Below, piece after piece: positions 18,170 through 26,820 of a stretch of DNA of 64,000 nt (position 1 is the stretch's first letter; each line of letters begins with the position of its first letter). The notes under the pieces were generated by a model. It worked only from the letters and a program-made list of their open reading frames with translations, searched no databases and had not been told where the DNA came from. A program made the position numbers and the translations under genes. The stretch comes from Devosia sp. 67-54 (GTDB lineage Bacteria; Pseudomonadota; Alphaproteobacteria; Rhizobiales; Devosiaceae), in contig NZ_MKVA01000005.1 in assembly GCF_001899075.1 (NCBI RefSeq), positions 248,001 through 312,000 of the forward strand. Direction: 5' to 3'.

Positions 18170-19171
18170 ATGAGGCGAGCGACGCAGAGGGACGTTGCAA
18201 GGGCGGCGGGCGTCTCGCAGGCGGCCGTGTCGATGGTGCTGAGCGGCGGCACGTCGCCGTCCATCTCCACCGAAACGCATGAGCGCATCGTCAAGGCGGC
18301 GGCCGAGCTCGGCTACACGCCCAACCGCTTCGCCCAGGCGCTGCGGACCAGCCGGACGATGACCATCGCCTGCGTCGTGCCGGACATCAGCAACCCGTTC
18401 TATCCGGCGCTGATGCGCGGCGTGCAGTCGGTGACCGACGGGGAGAACTACGACCTCATCGCCTTCAACACCGACGGAACGCCGGACCGCGAGCGCCACT
18501 TCCTCGCCTGGGCGCGGCAGGGCCGCGTCGACGGCGTGGTCGGCGTGTTCTTCACCCTGCGCGCGTCCGACTTCCGGCCGCTGGTCGAGTCCGGCGTGCC
18601 GGTGGTGCGGATCGAATCGTCGAAGAAGCAGGGCGGCCCCATCGCCATCGACGACATCTATGTCGACAGCCGCGCCGCGGCCGAAGCGGTCACCAACTAT
18701 CTGACCTCGCGCGGCCACACGCGGATCGCCATGGTGGCGGGGCGCGGCGGTCCGCAGGGCACCCGCGTCGAAGGCTACAAGGCGGCCCTGCTGGCCGCCG
18801 GCGGAACGCCGCATGTGGTGATCGTCGACGAGTTCAGCGAGGCGGGCGGGCTCGGCGCGGCCGAGACGGTGCTCGCCAGCGGCTACAAGCCGACGGCGAT
18901 CTTCGCCGCCAACGACCTCATGGCCATCGGCGTCATGCAGGCGCTGCGCGAGCGCGGCATCGAGATACCGGGGGAGATCGCCGTCGTCGGCTTCGACGAC
19001 ATTTCCGCCGCCAAGCTGGTGACGCCGCCGCTGACCACGGTGACGCAGTTCCAGCGCGACATGGGCGTCAAGGCCGCCCAGATCCTGATGCACCGGCTGC
19101 GCGGGCCGCGCGGCGAGGCGGGCACCGCCATCGAGATGCCGTTCGGGCTGATCGAACGGAATTCTACCTGA
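18170..19171 (+). CDS. LacI-family transcriptional regulator
   Basis: 333-residue repressor. The HTH is at the extreme N-terminus (ATQRDVARAAGVSQAAVSMV, about 4-23), followed by the hinge-helix region LGYTPNRFAQALRTSR. The periplasmic-binding-protein-like effector domain begins MTIACVVPDISNPFYPALMR and contains AIFAANDLMAIGVMQALRE and VVGFDDISAAKLVTPPLTTV, all standard for the family. The ATG at 18170 is chosen because the HTH starts four codons later; no Shine-Dalgarno is evident. It lies 19 bases before the binding-protein gene on the same strand, so it probably regulates that importer. Confidence 0.92.
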   Translation: MRRATQRDVARAAGVSQAAVSMVLSGGTSPSISTETHERIVKAAAELGYTPNRFAQALRTSRTMTIACVVPDISNPFYPALMRGVQSVTDGENYDLIAFNTDGTPDRERHFLAWARQGRVDGVVGVFFTLRASDFRPLVESGVPVVRIESSKKQGGPIAIDDIYVDSRAAAEAVTNYLTSRGHTRIAMVAGRGGPQGTRVEGYKAALLAAGGTPHVVIVDEFSEAGGLGAAETVLASGYKPTAIFAANDLMAIGVMQALRERGIEIPGEIAVVGFDDISAAKLVTPPLTTVTQFQRDMGVKAAQILMHRLRGPRGEAGTAIEMPFGLIERNST

Positions 19172-19190
19172 ATCCAAGGAGGAGGAAACC

Positions 19191-20513
19191 ATGGAACGTC
19201 GTCTGTTTATGAAGGCTGCTCTGGCTGGCGCCAGCCTGCCGCTGCTCACGCGCCTGGCGCTGGGGCAGGACAAGAAGCCGATCACCTTCTGGTACGAATC
19301 GGCATCGCCCGCGAACCAGGACAATCTCAAGAAGCTGCTGATCGATCCGTTCAACGCCGCGCATCCCGACAGCGAGCTGTCGATCGATTTCCGCGGCAGC
19401 GACCTCGACAAGCAGATGCGCATCGCCATGCTGTCGGGCGGCGGCCCGGACATCGTGTTCACCGCCGGGCCGAGCTACGTCGCCTCGATGGCGCAGGCGG
19501 GCCAGCTCCTGTCGCTGGACGATTATGCGCAAAAGCTCGGCTGGAACGACCGGCTGCTGCCGCTGTTCCTCGATCTCGGCAAGTACAATGGCAAGCTCTA
19601 CGCGCTGGCCAAGACCTACGAGACGCTCGGCCTGTTCTACAACAAGACCATGTTCGACAAGAACGGCTGGAAGGCGCCGACCACCATTCCCGAGCTCGAA
19701 GCCTTGGCCGAGGAGGCCAAGAAGGCGGGCCTCGTGCCGTTCGGCGCCGGCAATGCCGACTGGCGGCCGACCAATGAGTGGTACGTCTCGATCGTGCTCA
19801 ATTCGATCGCCGGGCCCGACAACGTCTACAAGGCGCTGACCGGGGCGATCCCGTGGACCGACCCGTCGATCGTCGCCGCCATCGATAAGCTCAACGAGTG
19901 GTGGCAGAAGGGCTATTTCGGCCCGAACTACTTCTCGCTGACCACCGAGCAGGCCTTCGCGCAGGTGCCGCAGGGGCAGGCGGCGATGGCGCCGGTCGGC
20001 ACCTGGGCGTTCTCCAACGTCGCCACCTATTTCCCGCAGAACAATGTCGAGCCGGGCTTCGTCGGCTTCCCCAGCGCCAGCGGCGATCCGGTCTATGCGC
20101 TGGGCATCGGCTCGACCTTCTCGATCAACGCCCAGTCGCAGAACGCCGACGGCGCCGCGGCGGTGCTCGACATGATCTTCCAGCCGAAATTCTATTCCGA
20201 GATGAACTCGGTGTGGCAGGGCGAGTGGAACCTGCCGCTCAAGGATCTGAGCGGCGTCAAGATCGGCGGCAACGTCACGCCGCTCTACGAGGAGGTGATG
20301 AAGACCCTGTCCACCGCCGTGGGCGACGGCCGCTACGGCTACACCTCGTGGACGTTCCTGCCGCCGGCGACCGACACCTATCTGGTCTCCGGCATGGAGG
20401 AGGTGTGGCTCAACAAGATCAAGACCGCCGACTACCTCAAGAAGTGGAACGACATTTTCAAGCAGGAAAAGGATCAGGGCAAGGTGCCGGCGATCCCGCC
20501 GCGCGCCAACTGA
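19191..20513 (+). CDS. Sugar ABC transporter substrate-binding protein (family 1)
   Basis: 440-residue periplasmic protein. The leader MERRLFMKAALAGASLPLLT ends at LALGQD; RRLFMK resembles a twin-arginine motif. The mature region KPITFWYESASPANQDNLKK and the segment GPDIVFTAGPSYVASMAQAG are typical of family 1. A very strong ribosome site (AAGGAGGAGG) precedes the ATG by about 6 bases. It heads an operon with two permeases and the ADP-ribosylglycohydrolase-like gene, and follows the LacI regulator. There is no cognate ATPase gene in the operon. Confidence 0.92.
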   Translation: MERRLFMKAALAGASLPLLTRLALGQDKKPITFWYESASPANQDNLKKLLIDPFNAAHPDSELSIDFRGSDLDKQMRIAMLSGGGPDIVFTAGPSYVASMAQAGQLLSLDDYAQKLGWNDRLLPLFLDLGKYNGKLYALAKTYETLGLFYNKTMFDKNGWKAPTTIPELEALAEEAKKAGLVPFGAGNADWRPTNEWYVSIVLNSIAGPDNVYKALTGAIPWTDPSIVAAIDKLNEWWQKGYFGPNYFSLTTEQAFAQVPQGQAAMAPVGTWAFSNVATYFPQNNVEPGFVGFPSASGDPVYALGIGSTFSINAQSQNADGAAAVLDMIFQPKFYSEMNSVWQGEWNLPLKDLSGVKIGGNVTPLYEEVMKTLSTAVGDGRYGYTSWTFLPPATDTYLVSGMEEVWLNKIKTADYLKKWNDIFKQEKDQGKVPAIPPRAN

Positions 20514-20519
20514 TCGATC

Positions 20520-20549
20520 GGCGCGGCCGCGGGGATACGCGGCCGCGCC
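20520..20549 (+). promoter_or_regulatory. Intercistronic 12-bp stem-loop after the binding-protein gene
   Basis: GGCGCGGCCGCG (20520-20531) and CGCGGCCGCGCC (20538-20549) form a perfect 12-bp stem with a six-base loop, starting six bases after the binding-protein stop. There is no T-run. It probably protects the upstream mRNA and so biases expression to the binding protein. Confidence 0.55.
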
Positions 20550-20573
20550 AGCTACCGGGAAAGGAGGGAGCCC

Positions 20574-21500
20574 ATGACGATGCAAGCCGAGACGCTGGCG
20601 GTGGCCGAGCCGCAGCCGCGCGTCGCCGCCGATGGCGCGGGGGCGCCGAGCCGCGTGCACCTGCTCTATCTGGTTCCCACCCTCGCCATCAATTTCGCCA
20701 TCATCCTGGTGCCGGCGCTGCTGACCATCGCGCTCGCCTTCTTCAGCTGGGACGGGATCTCGGCGCCGCAATTCATCGGGCTCGACAATTTCACCGCGCT
20801 TACCAGCGACGGCGTGTTCTGGACGGCCTTCGGCAACAACCTCATCTGGACGGCGATCTTCCTCACCGTGCCGATCGCGATGGGCCTGTTGGCGGCGACC
20901 ATGCTGCTGATCGCGCGGCGGGCGCGGACGTTCTTCCAGGTCGTCTACTTCCTGCCGGTCATCATCGCTACCGCGATCACCGCACGCGTCTGGCAGGGCA
21001 TGATCTACAGCCCCGTCACCGGCCTCTTCGGCCTCGCCGCCAAGAACGGCCTGCAGCTCGGCAACCCGCTCGCCGGCACCTCCACCGCGCTCTATGGCGT
21101 GGCGACGGTCGATCTCTGGCACTGGTGGGGGTTCCTGTGCGTCATCTTCTTTGCCGCGCTCCGCCAGGTGCCGGCCGAGCAGATCGAGGCCGCGCATCTC
21201 GAAGGAGCCAATTACTGGCAGATGCTGCGCTACGTGCTGCTGCCCGGCATCCGCCCGACCATCACGCTGATGATGATCCTCACCGTCATCTGGTCGTTCC
21301 TCGCCTTCGACTTCGTCTACATCCTGACGCAGGGTGGGCCGGCCTTCTCCAGCGAGGTGCTGTCGACGCTGGCCTACCGCCACGCCTTCTACGACCTCAA
21401 TGTCGGCCAGGCGGCGGCGGTAGCGCTGATCATCTCGTGCTTCGGGCTGGTCGCCACCTTCTTTTACATCCGCGTGCAAACCCGGGAGGAACAGTCGTGA
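20574..21500 (+). CDS. Sugar ABC transporter permease, MalF/UgpA type
   Basis: 308-residue membrane protein with an N-terminal polar leader, then helices from LLYLVPTLAINFAIILVPAL. The segment LAFFSWDGISAPQFIGLDNF and the EAA loop IEAAHLEGANYWQMLRYVLL (E-A-A-x3-G) are diagnostic. It is preceded by AAAGGAGGG. The last codons overlap the GTG of the second permease (GTGA). Confidence 0.92.
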   Translation: MTMQAETLAVAEPQPRVAADGAGAPSRVHLLYLVPTLAINFAIILVPALLTIALAFFSWDGISAPQFIGLDNFTALTSDGVFWTAFGNNLIWTAIFLTVPIAMGLLAATMLLIARRARTFFQVVYFLPVIIATAITARVWQGMIYSPVTGLFGLAAKNGLQLGNPLAGTSTALYGVATVDLWHWWGFLCVIFFAALRQVPAEQIEAAHLEGANYWQMLRYVLLPGIRPTITLMMILTVIWSFLAFDFVYILTQGGPAFSSEVLSTLAYRHAFYDLNVGQAAAVALIISCFGLVATFFYIRVQTREEQS

Positions 21501-22330
21501 ACCGGGTCGAAAGCCGCTTCACCATGATCGTCACCTATGTGGTGCTCGGCATCGGCGCTGTCATCGCGCTGCTGCCGATTGCGCTGCTGGTCATCAATTC
21601 GGTGAAGCCCGCCGCCGCCATCGTGGTGAGCCCGCTGTCGCTGCCCACCACCATCCACTGGGACAATTTCGTCCATGCCTGGCGCGACGCACATTTCAGC
21701 CAGACCTTCGTCAATTCGGCGGTGCTGACGGCGCTGACCATCGTGCTGGTCTGCACCACCGGCTCGCTCACCGCCTATGTGCTGGCGCGGCGCAAGATCA
21801 AGAGCTGGAAGATCTGGACCTTCTACCTGATGGCGACGACCACCGCGCCGATCCAGCTCTTTTTGTTCCCGCTGTATTTCGGCTTCGCGCGGCTCGGCCT
21901 CGTCAACAACCCGCCGGCGGTGTCGCTGATCTACACGGCGCTCTACAGCCCCTTCGCCATCATGCTGCTTCGGACCTATTTCCTCGCCGTGCCGCGCGAG
22001 CTCGAGGAGGCGGCGCTGGTCGACGGCGCCAGCCACTGGCAGGTGTTCACCCAGGTCATGCTGCCGATCGTGTCGCCGGGCATCCTGACGGTGGCGCTGA
22101 TCATCGGGCTTTATTCCTGGAACGAGTTTCTGATCGCGACGACCTTCCTGCAGAGGGCCGACAAGAACACGGCGGTGGTGGCGTTCAACCTCCTCTCCGG
22201 CCAGTATTCGTCGGACTGGGGGGAGATCATGGCGGCGGCGCTGCTGATCGTGCTGCCGGTGGTGGTGCTGTTCCTGTTCATGCAGCGGCGCTTCATCGAG
22301 GGCATGGCCGGCGGCTCGGTCAAGGGCTGA
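21497..22330 (+). CDS. Sugar ABC transporter permease, MalG type
   Basis: 277 residues. It opens with a GTG (VNRVESRFTMIVTYVVLGIG) overlapping the preceding stop by four bases. It has the MalG layout with EAA loop LEEAALVDGASHWQVFTQVM and the tail FMQRRFIEGMAGGSVKG. It is followed after 26 bases by the ADP-ribosylglycohydrolase-like gene, which appears to belong to the same operon. Confidence 0.92.
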   Translation: MNRVESRFTMIVTYVVLGIGAVIALLPIALLVINSVKPAAAIVVSPLSLPTTIHWDNFVHAWRDAHFSQTFVNSAVLTALTIVLVCTTGSLTAYVLARRKIKSWKIWTFYLMATTTAPIQLFLFPLYFGFARLGLVNNPPAVSLIYTALYSPFAIMLLRTYFLAVPRELEEAALVDGASHWQVFTQVMLPIVSPGILTVALIIGLYSWNEFLIATTFLQRADKNTAVVAFNLLSGQYSSDWGEIMAAALLIVLPVVVLFLFMQRRFIEGMAGGSVKG

Positions 22331-22356
22331 ACGGCGGGCAAAACGGGAGACCAGAC

Positions 22357-24474
22357 GTGCCGATTCCGAACGACTATCTCGAGCGGGTCTATGCCGGCGT
22401 GCTCGGCAAGCTGATAGGGGTCTATCTCGGCCGGCCGTTCGAGGGCTGGACCTACCAGAAGATCATGCAGGAGCTCGGCCCCATCGAGTACTACGTGCAC
22501 GAGCGGCTGGGCCAGCCGCTGGTGGTCACCGACGACGACGTGGCGGGCACCTTCACCTTCGTGCGAGCGCTGGAGGATTACGGCATCTCGCCCGATCTCA
22601 GCGCCGAGGACATCGGCAAGGCCTGGCTCAATTACATCGTCGAGGAGCGCTCCATCCTGTGGTGGGGCGGCAACGGCAATTCGACCGAGCACACCGCCTG
22701 GCTGAACCTCAAGAAGGGCATCCCGGCACCGCAATCGGGGGCGATCGCGACCAATGGCGCGACGGTCGCCGAGCAGATCGGCGCGCAGATCTTCATCGAC
22801 GGCTGGGCGATGGTCGCGCCGGGGCAGCCGCAGCTCGCGGCCGAGCTTGCGCGCAAAGCGGGCAGCGTCAGCCATGACGGCGACTCCGTCCATGCGGCGA
22901 TGCTGTGGGCGGCGATGGAGGCCGAGGCGTTCGTGTCGAGCGATATCGAGCACCTGCTCGAGACCGGCCTGTCGGTCATTCCCGCGGACGGCCTGATCGC
23001 CCGGCTGATCGCCGATGTGCGCGCCTGGCGCCGGCAATATCCCGACTGGCGCGACACGCGCCAGCAGATCGAGAACCGGTACGGCTACGACAAATATCCG
23101 GGCAATTGCCACGTGGTGCCCAACCACGCGCTGATGATCATGGCGGTGCTCTATGCGCCCGACGATTTCCAGAAGGCGCAGATGATCGTCAACACCTCGG
23201 GCTGGGACACCGACTGCAATGCCGGCAATGTCGGCTGCTTGATCGGGCTGATGCAGGGGCTCGACGGGCTGGAAACGGGGCCGGACTGGCGCGGCCCGAT
23301 CGCCGACCGCCTGCTGATCTCGTCGGCCGACGGCGGCAGCTCGATCAACGATGCGGTGCGCACCGCCTATTACCTCACCAATATCGGCCTGCGCCTCTCC
23401 GGCGCCAGCGCGATGGCGCTGCCCAAGGAGGGGGCGCAGTTCCACTTCTCGCTGCCCGGCAGCGTGCAGGGGTTCACCGCGGCCGGCGGCGTCGGCGGCA
23501 ACCGCTCGGTGCGGACCGCCAATGTCGAGTTCGAAGGCGGCCGCGCGCTGGCGGTCGTCTACGAAGCGCTGGGGCCGGGGCAGATCGCAGCGGTGAGCAC
23601 GCCCACCTTCACGCCGCGCGACGTGCTCGACATGCGCACCTACGAGCTGATGGCGACGCCGCTCGTCTATCCCGGGCAGGTGGTGAAGGCGCGCGTCGTC
23701 GCCGACAGGGCGAACACCGGCGCCGTCGTCGTGCGGCTGCGGGCGCGCGTCTATGACGAGCACGACCAGCTGCGCGACGTCGATGGCGAGGGCCGGGTGC
23801 TGCAGCCGGGCGAGGCGGCGATCCTCGACTGGCGGCTGCCGGAGTTCGGCGGCCAGCCCATCGGCGAAATCGGCATCGCGTTTGCCGCCGACGGCCGCCG
23901 CGCCGATGGCCGGGTGCTGCTCGACTACCTCCGCTGGGACGGCGCGCCGCAGGTGACGTTGCGCCGGCCGGCCGGCGACAGCGATTTCTGGCGGCGCGCC
24001 TGGGTCAACGGCGTGAGCTTTTTCTCCAAGCGCTTCTCGCCCAGCTTCCGCATCTCGCAGGATCGCGGCGAGGGGCTCATCATCCACGGCACGCGGCAGT
24101 GGACCGACTATCGCGTCGACACCGAGATCGTCATCCACCTGGGCAGCTATGGCGGGGTTTCGGTGCGCGTGCAGGGCCTGCGGCGGCGCTACGACGTCCG
24201 CCTGACCCGGCAGGGCCGGCTCGAGATCGTGCGCGTGCGCGACGACGCTGTCGAGGTGCTCGCCGCGACGCCGTTCCCGCTGCAGTTCGAAACCCGGATC
24301 GGCTGCACCGTCTCGGTGACCGGCAGGGAGATCCGCGCCGAAATCGGGTCGGTCTCGCTCGCGGCGCGCGACGACAGCGAGCAGGCATTCGCCGACGGCG
24401 GCATCGGCCTCCTCATCGCCGAGGGCGCGCTGTCGACCGACGAGGTGCGCGTCGCCGGCCTCCCGCCGGGCTGA
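22357..24474 (+). CDS. ADP-ribosylglycohydrolase-family protein with C-terminal beta-rich extension
   Basis: 705-residue protein without signal peptide. The N-terminal approximately 350 residues match the ADP-ribosylglycohydrolase (DraG/ARH) fold: YAGVLGKLIGVYLGRPFEGW at the start, the acidic metal motif VVTDDDVAGTFT (D59-D61), VSHDGDSVHAAML, and late GWDTDCNAGNVGCLIGL, equivalent to the second metal site GGDTDTNA. The remainder is beta-rich and unlike DraG: a middle region and a last approximately 150 residues resembling a LamG/DUF1080-type jelly roll. DraG-family enzymes cleave N- or O-glycosidic bonds to ribose. Here the gene closes a sugar-importer operon, so a small imported N-riboside or glycoside is a more likely substrate than a modified protein. 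Confidence 0.8.
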   Translation: MPIPNDYLERVYAGVLGKLIGVYLGRPFEGWTYQKIMQELGPIEYYVHERLGQPLVVTDDDVAGTFTFVRALEDYGISPDLSAEDIGKAWLNYIVEERSILWWGGNGNSTEHTAWLNLKKGIPAPQSGAIATNGATVAEQIGAQIFIDGWAMVAPGQPQLAAELARKAGSVSHDGDSVHAAMLWAAMEAEAFVSSDIEHLLETGLSVIPADGLIARLIADVRAWRRQYPDWRDTRQQIENRYGYDKYPGNCHVVPNHALMIMAVLYAPDDFQKAQMIVNTSGWDTDCNAGNVGCLIGLMQGLDGLETGPDWRGPIADRLLISSADGGSSINDAVRTAYYLTNIGLRLSGASAMALPKEGAQFHFSLPGSVQGFTAAGGVGGNRSVRTANVEFEGGRALAVVYEALGPGQIAAVSTPTFTPRDVLDMRTYELMATPLVYPGQVVKARVVADRANTGAVVVRLRARVYDEHDQLRDVDGEGRVLQPGEAAILDWRLPEFGGQPIGEIGIAFAADGRRADGRVLLDYLRWDGAPQVTLRRPAGDSDFWRRAWVNGVSFFSKRFSPSFRISQDRGEGLIIHGTRQWTDYRVDTEIVIHLGSYGGVSVRVQGLRRRYDVRLTRQGRLEIVRVRDDAVEVLAATPFPLQFETRIGCTVSVTGREIRAEIGSVSLAARDDSEQAFADGGIGLLIAEGALSTDEVRVAGLPPG

Positions 24475-24670
24475 GCCGGCGACTGTCCCGGCCGGCGATC
24501 CTGTGCCTCGGGTCGCCGGTCCGGTGCAGGAGGAAGACGGCAGCCGCGACGTGCGGATGGAGAGCGTCGTTCCAGTCGGTCCTGCTGCGCATGATTGCGA
24601 GGAAAGCGATGGGCGCTTGCACGGGCTTTTGCCCGCGCGGCGGTGCATCGAATTTTCCTATGAGAAGATT

Positions 24671-24694
24671 TGAAATGTCGATTTTACAAATGAT
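24671..24694 (+). promoter_or_regulatory. phn box 1, shared 24-bp element upstream of the phosphonate importer
   Basis: TGAAAT, two bases, CGATTTTACAAAT, one base, AT. The same element occurs on the other strand at 34534-34557 with 21 of 24 matches. This copy ends 77 bases before the importer's first ATG and points the same way as the gene. The core ATTT-TAC-AAAT is symmetric, as LysR-type sites often are. It sits in an AT-rich island within the 297-bp gap before the importer. Confidence 0.6.
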
Positions 24695-24771
24695 CCGACC
24701 GGCGAGACTGTTATCATCGCGGTCGTCCCAGAGCCTGTCCTCGGGGCGGGGGCCGCTTGGGAGAATGCATC

Positions 24772-25899
24772 ATGAAATCAATTCGAACTGGAGTCTCGCG
24801 CCGCGACGTGCTGCGCGGAGGAACTGCACTTGGCGCATTGGCTGCGTTCGGGCTGCCGCAGCTGGCGGTGGGGTCGGCCAACGCCGCGACGATGGAGGAC
24901 TGGGCGCTGCCGCCGGACCTTGAAAAGGCCAAGGTCGAGGGGCTGGAATATGCGAGCTACGGCATGCCCGACACCTGGGCCAATTACGGCGAAGTGCTGC
25001 AGAAGCTCGGGGCCCAGCTGGGCATCCAGATCCATCACACCGACACCGACATGAGCTCGCTCGAGGAGGTGACCAAGTACGACGCCGAGAAGGACAATCC
25101 TGTCGCCATCACCTCCGACATCGGCATCCTGTTCGGGCCCGTGGCGGACGCCAAGGGCGTGGTGCCGCCCTACACGCCGCCGAACGCAGCGCGCCTGCCG
25201 GCCGGCCTCAAGGGGCCGAATGGCGGGTGGGTCGCAACCTTCACGGGCGTGCCGACCATCATCACCAATACCGACGTCGTCAAGAACCCGCCCAAGACCT
25301 GGGAAGATCTGCTGAAGCCCGAATATACCGGCAAGGTGCAGTCGATCGATCCCAGCGCGGGTGGCGCGACCGACGTCGCCTTCTTCCTCGCCTGGGCTTA
25401 CGCCTTCGGGGGTGACGAGAACAATTTCGACGGCGCCGTGGAGTACGCCAAGAAGCTGCTGGGCCAGTTCAGCGCGGTGTCGGCCAACGGCCAGACGCTG
25501 GAGAAGGGCGAGGTGCCCATCCAGCTGCAATGCGACTACAACGCCATCGCCGCCGCCAAGCGGCTCAAGGACAAGGGCATCAGCTCCGACGTGGTGGTGC
25601 CGGGCGTCTCCATCTATGCGCCCTATGCGATCATGGCCAACAAATATAACCTGGCCAAAATGAACATCGCCAAGCTCATGCTCGATTTCGTGCTGAGCGA
25701 CGAGGGACAGACGGCGTTCGCCCGCTTCGGCGCACACCCGATCCGCGTCGCGCTCGGCGATCTGACGCTGCCCGACGACGCCAAGGCGAACTGGCTGCCC
25801 GACAGCATGTACGCCCAGGTCAAGAACATCCCCGACTGGTCCAAGGTCAGCCTGCAGCGGATTGCCGAAGTCTGGCAGTCGCAAGTGGCCGGCGGCTGA
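24772..25899 (+). CDS. ABC transporter substrate-binding protein, family 1, probable phosphonate (AEP-type) importer
   Basis: 375-residue periplasmic protein with a Tat-type leader: SRRDVLRGGTALGALAAFGL, ending at VGSANAA. The mature part (LEYASYGMPDTWANYGEVLQ, VPTIITNTDVVKNPPKTWED, LLKPEYTGKVQSIDPSAGGA) belongs to the spermidine/Fe/thiamine/2-aminoethylphosphonate-type binding proteins. GGGAG lies about 9 bases before the ATG. It heads an operon of two permeases, an ATPase and a phosphonate monoester hydrolase, so a phosphonate such as 2-aminoethylphosphonate or its ester is the likely ligand. The ligand is inferred from neighbours. Confidence 0.85.
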   Translation: MKSIRTGVSRRDVLRGGTALGALAAFGLPQLAVGSANAATMEDWALPPDLEKAKVEGLEYASYGMPDTWANYGEVLQKLGAQLGIQIHHTDTDMSSLEEVTKYDAEKDNPVAITSDIGILFGPVADAKGVVPPYTPPNAARLPAGLKGPNGGWVATFTGVPTIITNTDVVKNPPKTWEDLLKPEYTGKVQSIDPSAGGATDVAFFLAWAYAFGGDENNFDGAVEYAKKLLGQFSAVSANGQTLEKGEVPIQLQCDYNAIAAAKRLKDKGISSDVVVPGVSIYAPYAIMANKYNLAKMNIAKLMLDFVLSDEGQTAFARFGAHPIRVALGDLTLPDDAKANWLPDSMYAQVKNIPDWSKVSLQRIAEVWQSQVAGG

Positions 25900-25902
25900 G
25901 GG

Positions 25903-26820
25903 ATGGCCGACCAGCTCAGCTTCGGCCTGGCCTCGACGCGAGGCCGAAGCAGCCATCTGCGCCGGTTCGCCAGCCGCCTGCTCGTGTGGCTGGCGGACTG
26001 GTCGATGGCGCTGCCGCTGCTGATCGTGTCGGCGCTGATGCTCGTCGCGCCGATGGTGGCGATGTTCGCCGGCAGCTTCATCGACGGCAACGGCCAGATG
26101 TCGCTGGTGAACTGGAGCGACACGCTCGGCTCGGTCGCGAGCCAGCGTGCCATCGGCAACAGCCTGCTGCTCGGCGTCACCGTGGCCACCATCACGCTGA
26201 TCATCGGCGGCCCGCTGTCGTGGCAGGTGTCGCGCATGCTGCGGCTCGGCCGCGCCTTCAGCCTCGGCCTGCTCAACGTGGCGGCCAATTTCAGCGGCAT
26301 CGGCCTCGGCTTCGCCTTCGTCGCCGCGCTCGGCACCTACGGCATGGTGACCCTTGCCATGCAGGCGCTCGGCCTGCCGTTCTCGCCGGTGTCGCAGAGC
26401 TCGTTCTGGGGCATGGTGATCGCCTATGAATACGGCAACATCCCGCTGTTCGTGCTGCTGTCGCTGCCGGCGATGAGCCTGCTGCGCGACGAGTGGTGGG
26501 AAGCGGCGCAGACGGCGTCGGCGACCCGCTGGCAGTTCTGGCGCCACATCGGGCTCCCCATCCTGATGCCGCTGATGCTGGCCGACTGGTTGCTGATCTT
26601 CACCTGGTCGGTGGGCATGTACGGCCTGCCGCTCGCCTTGGTCGGCAGCGCGCCGCGGGCCTTCCGGCTGATCACGGTGGAAATGGGCCAGTCGATGGTC
26701 GGCTCGCTGTTCGGCGTCAACCACGTGCCGGTCTATGCCGTGATCCTGATGGTCATCGCCACGATCACGCTGCTCGCCTACCGGCTGATCGTCAGGAGGG
26801 CGATGCAGTGGCTCGTGTAG
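25903..26820 (+). CDS. ABC transporter permease 1 of the phosphonate importer
   Basis: 305-residue membrane protein starting three bases after the binding-protein stop. About six helices are visible, from SMALPLLIVSALMLVAPMVA onward. The EAA-like loop is WWEAAQTASATRWQFWRHIG, followed by LPILMPLMLADWLLIFTWSV. It resembles the CysU/PotB-like permeases that accompany spermidine- and AEP-type binding proteins. It overlaps the next permease by 13 bases. Confidence 0.88.
   Translation: MADQLSFGLASTRGRSSHLRRFASRLLVWLADWSMALPLLIVSALMLVAPMVAMFAGSFIDGNGQMSLVNWSDTLGSVASQRAIGNSLLLGVTVATITLIIGGPLSWQVSRMLRLGRAFSLGLLNVAANFSGIGLGFAFVAALGTYGMVTLAMQALGLPFSPVSQSSFWGMVIAYEYGNIPLFVLLSLPAMSLLRDEWWEAAQTASATRWQFWRHIGLPILMPLMLADWLLIFTWSVGMYGLPLALVGSAPRAFRLITVEMGQSMVGSLFGVNHVPVYAVILMVIATITLLAYRLIVRRAMQWLV

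Noticed and set aside
22111-24648. 845-codon minus-strand frame opposite the ADP-ribosylglycohydrolase-like gene
   Set aside because: Low-complexity antisense translation with no domain pattern; the plus-strand protein has ordered metal motifs.
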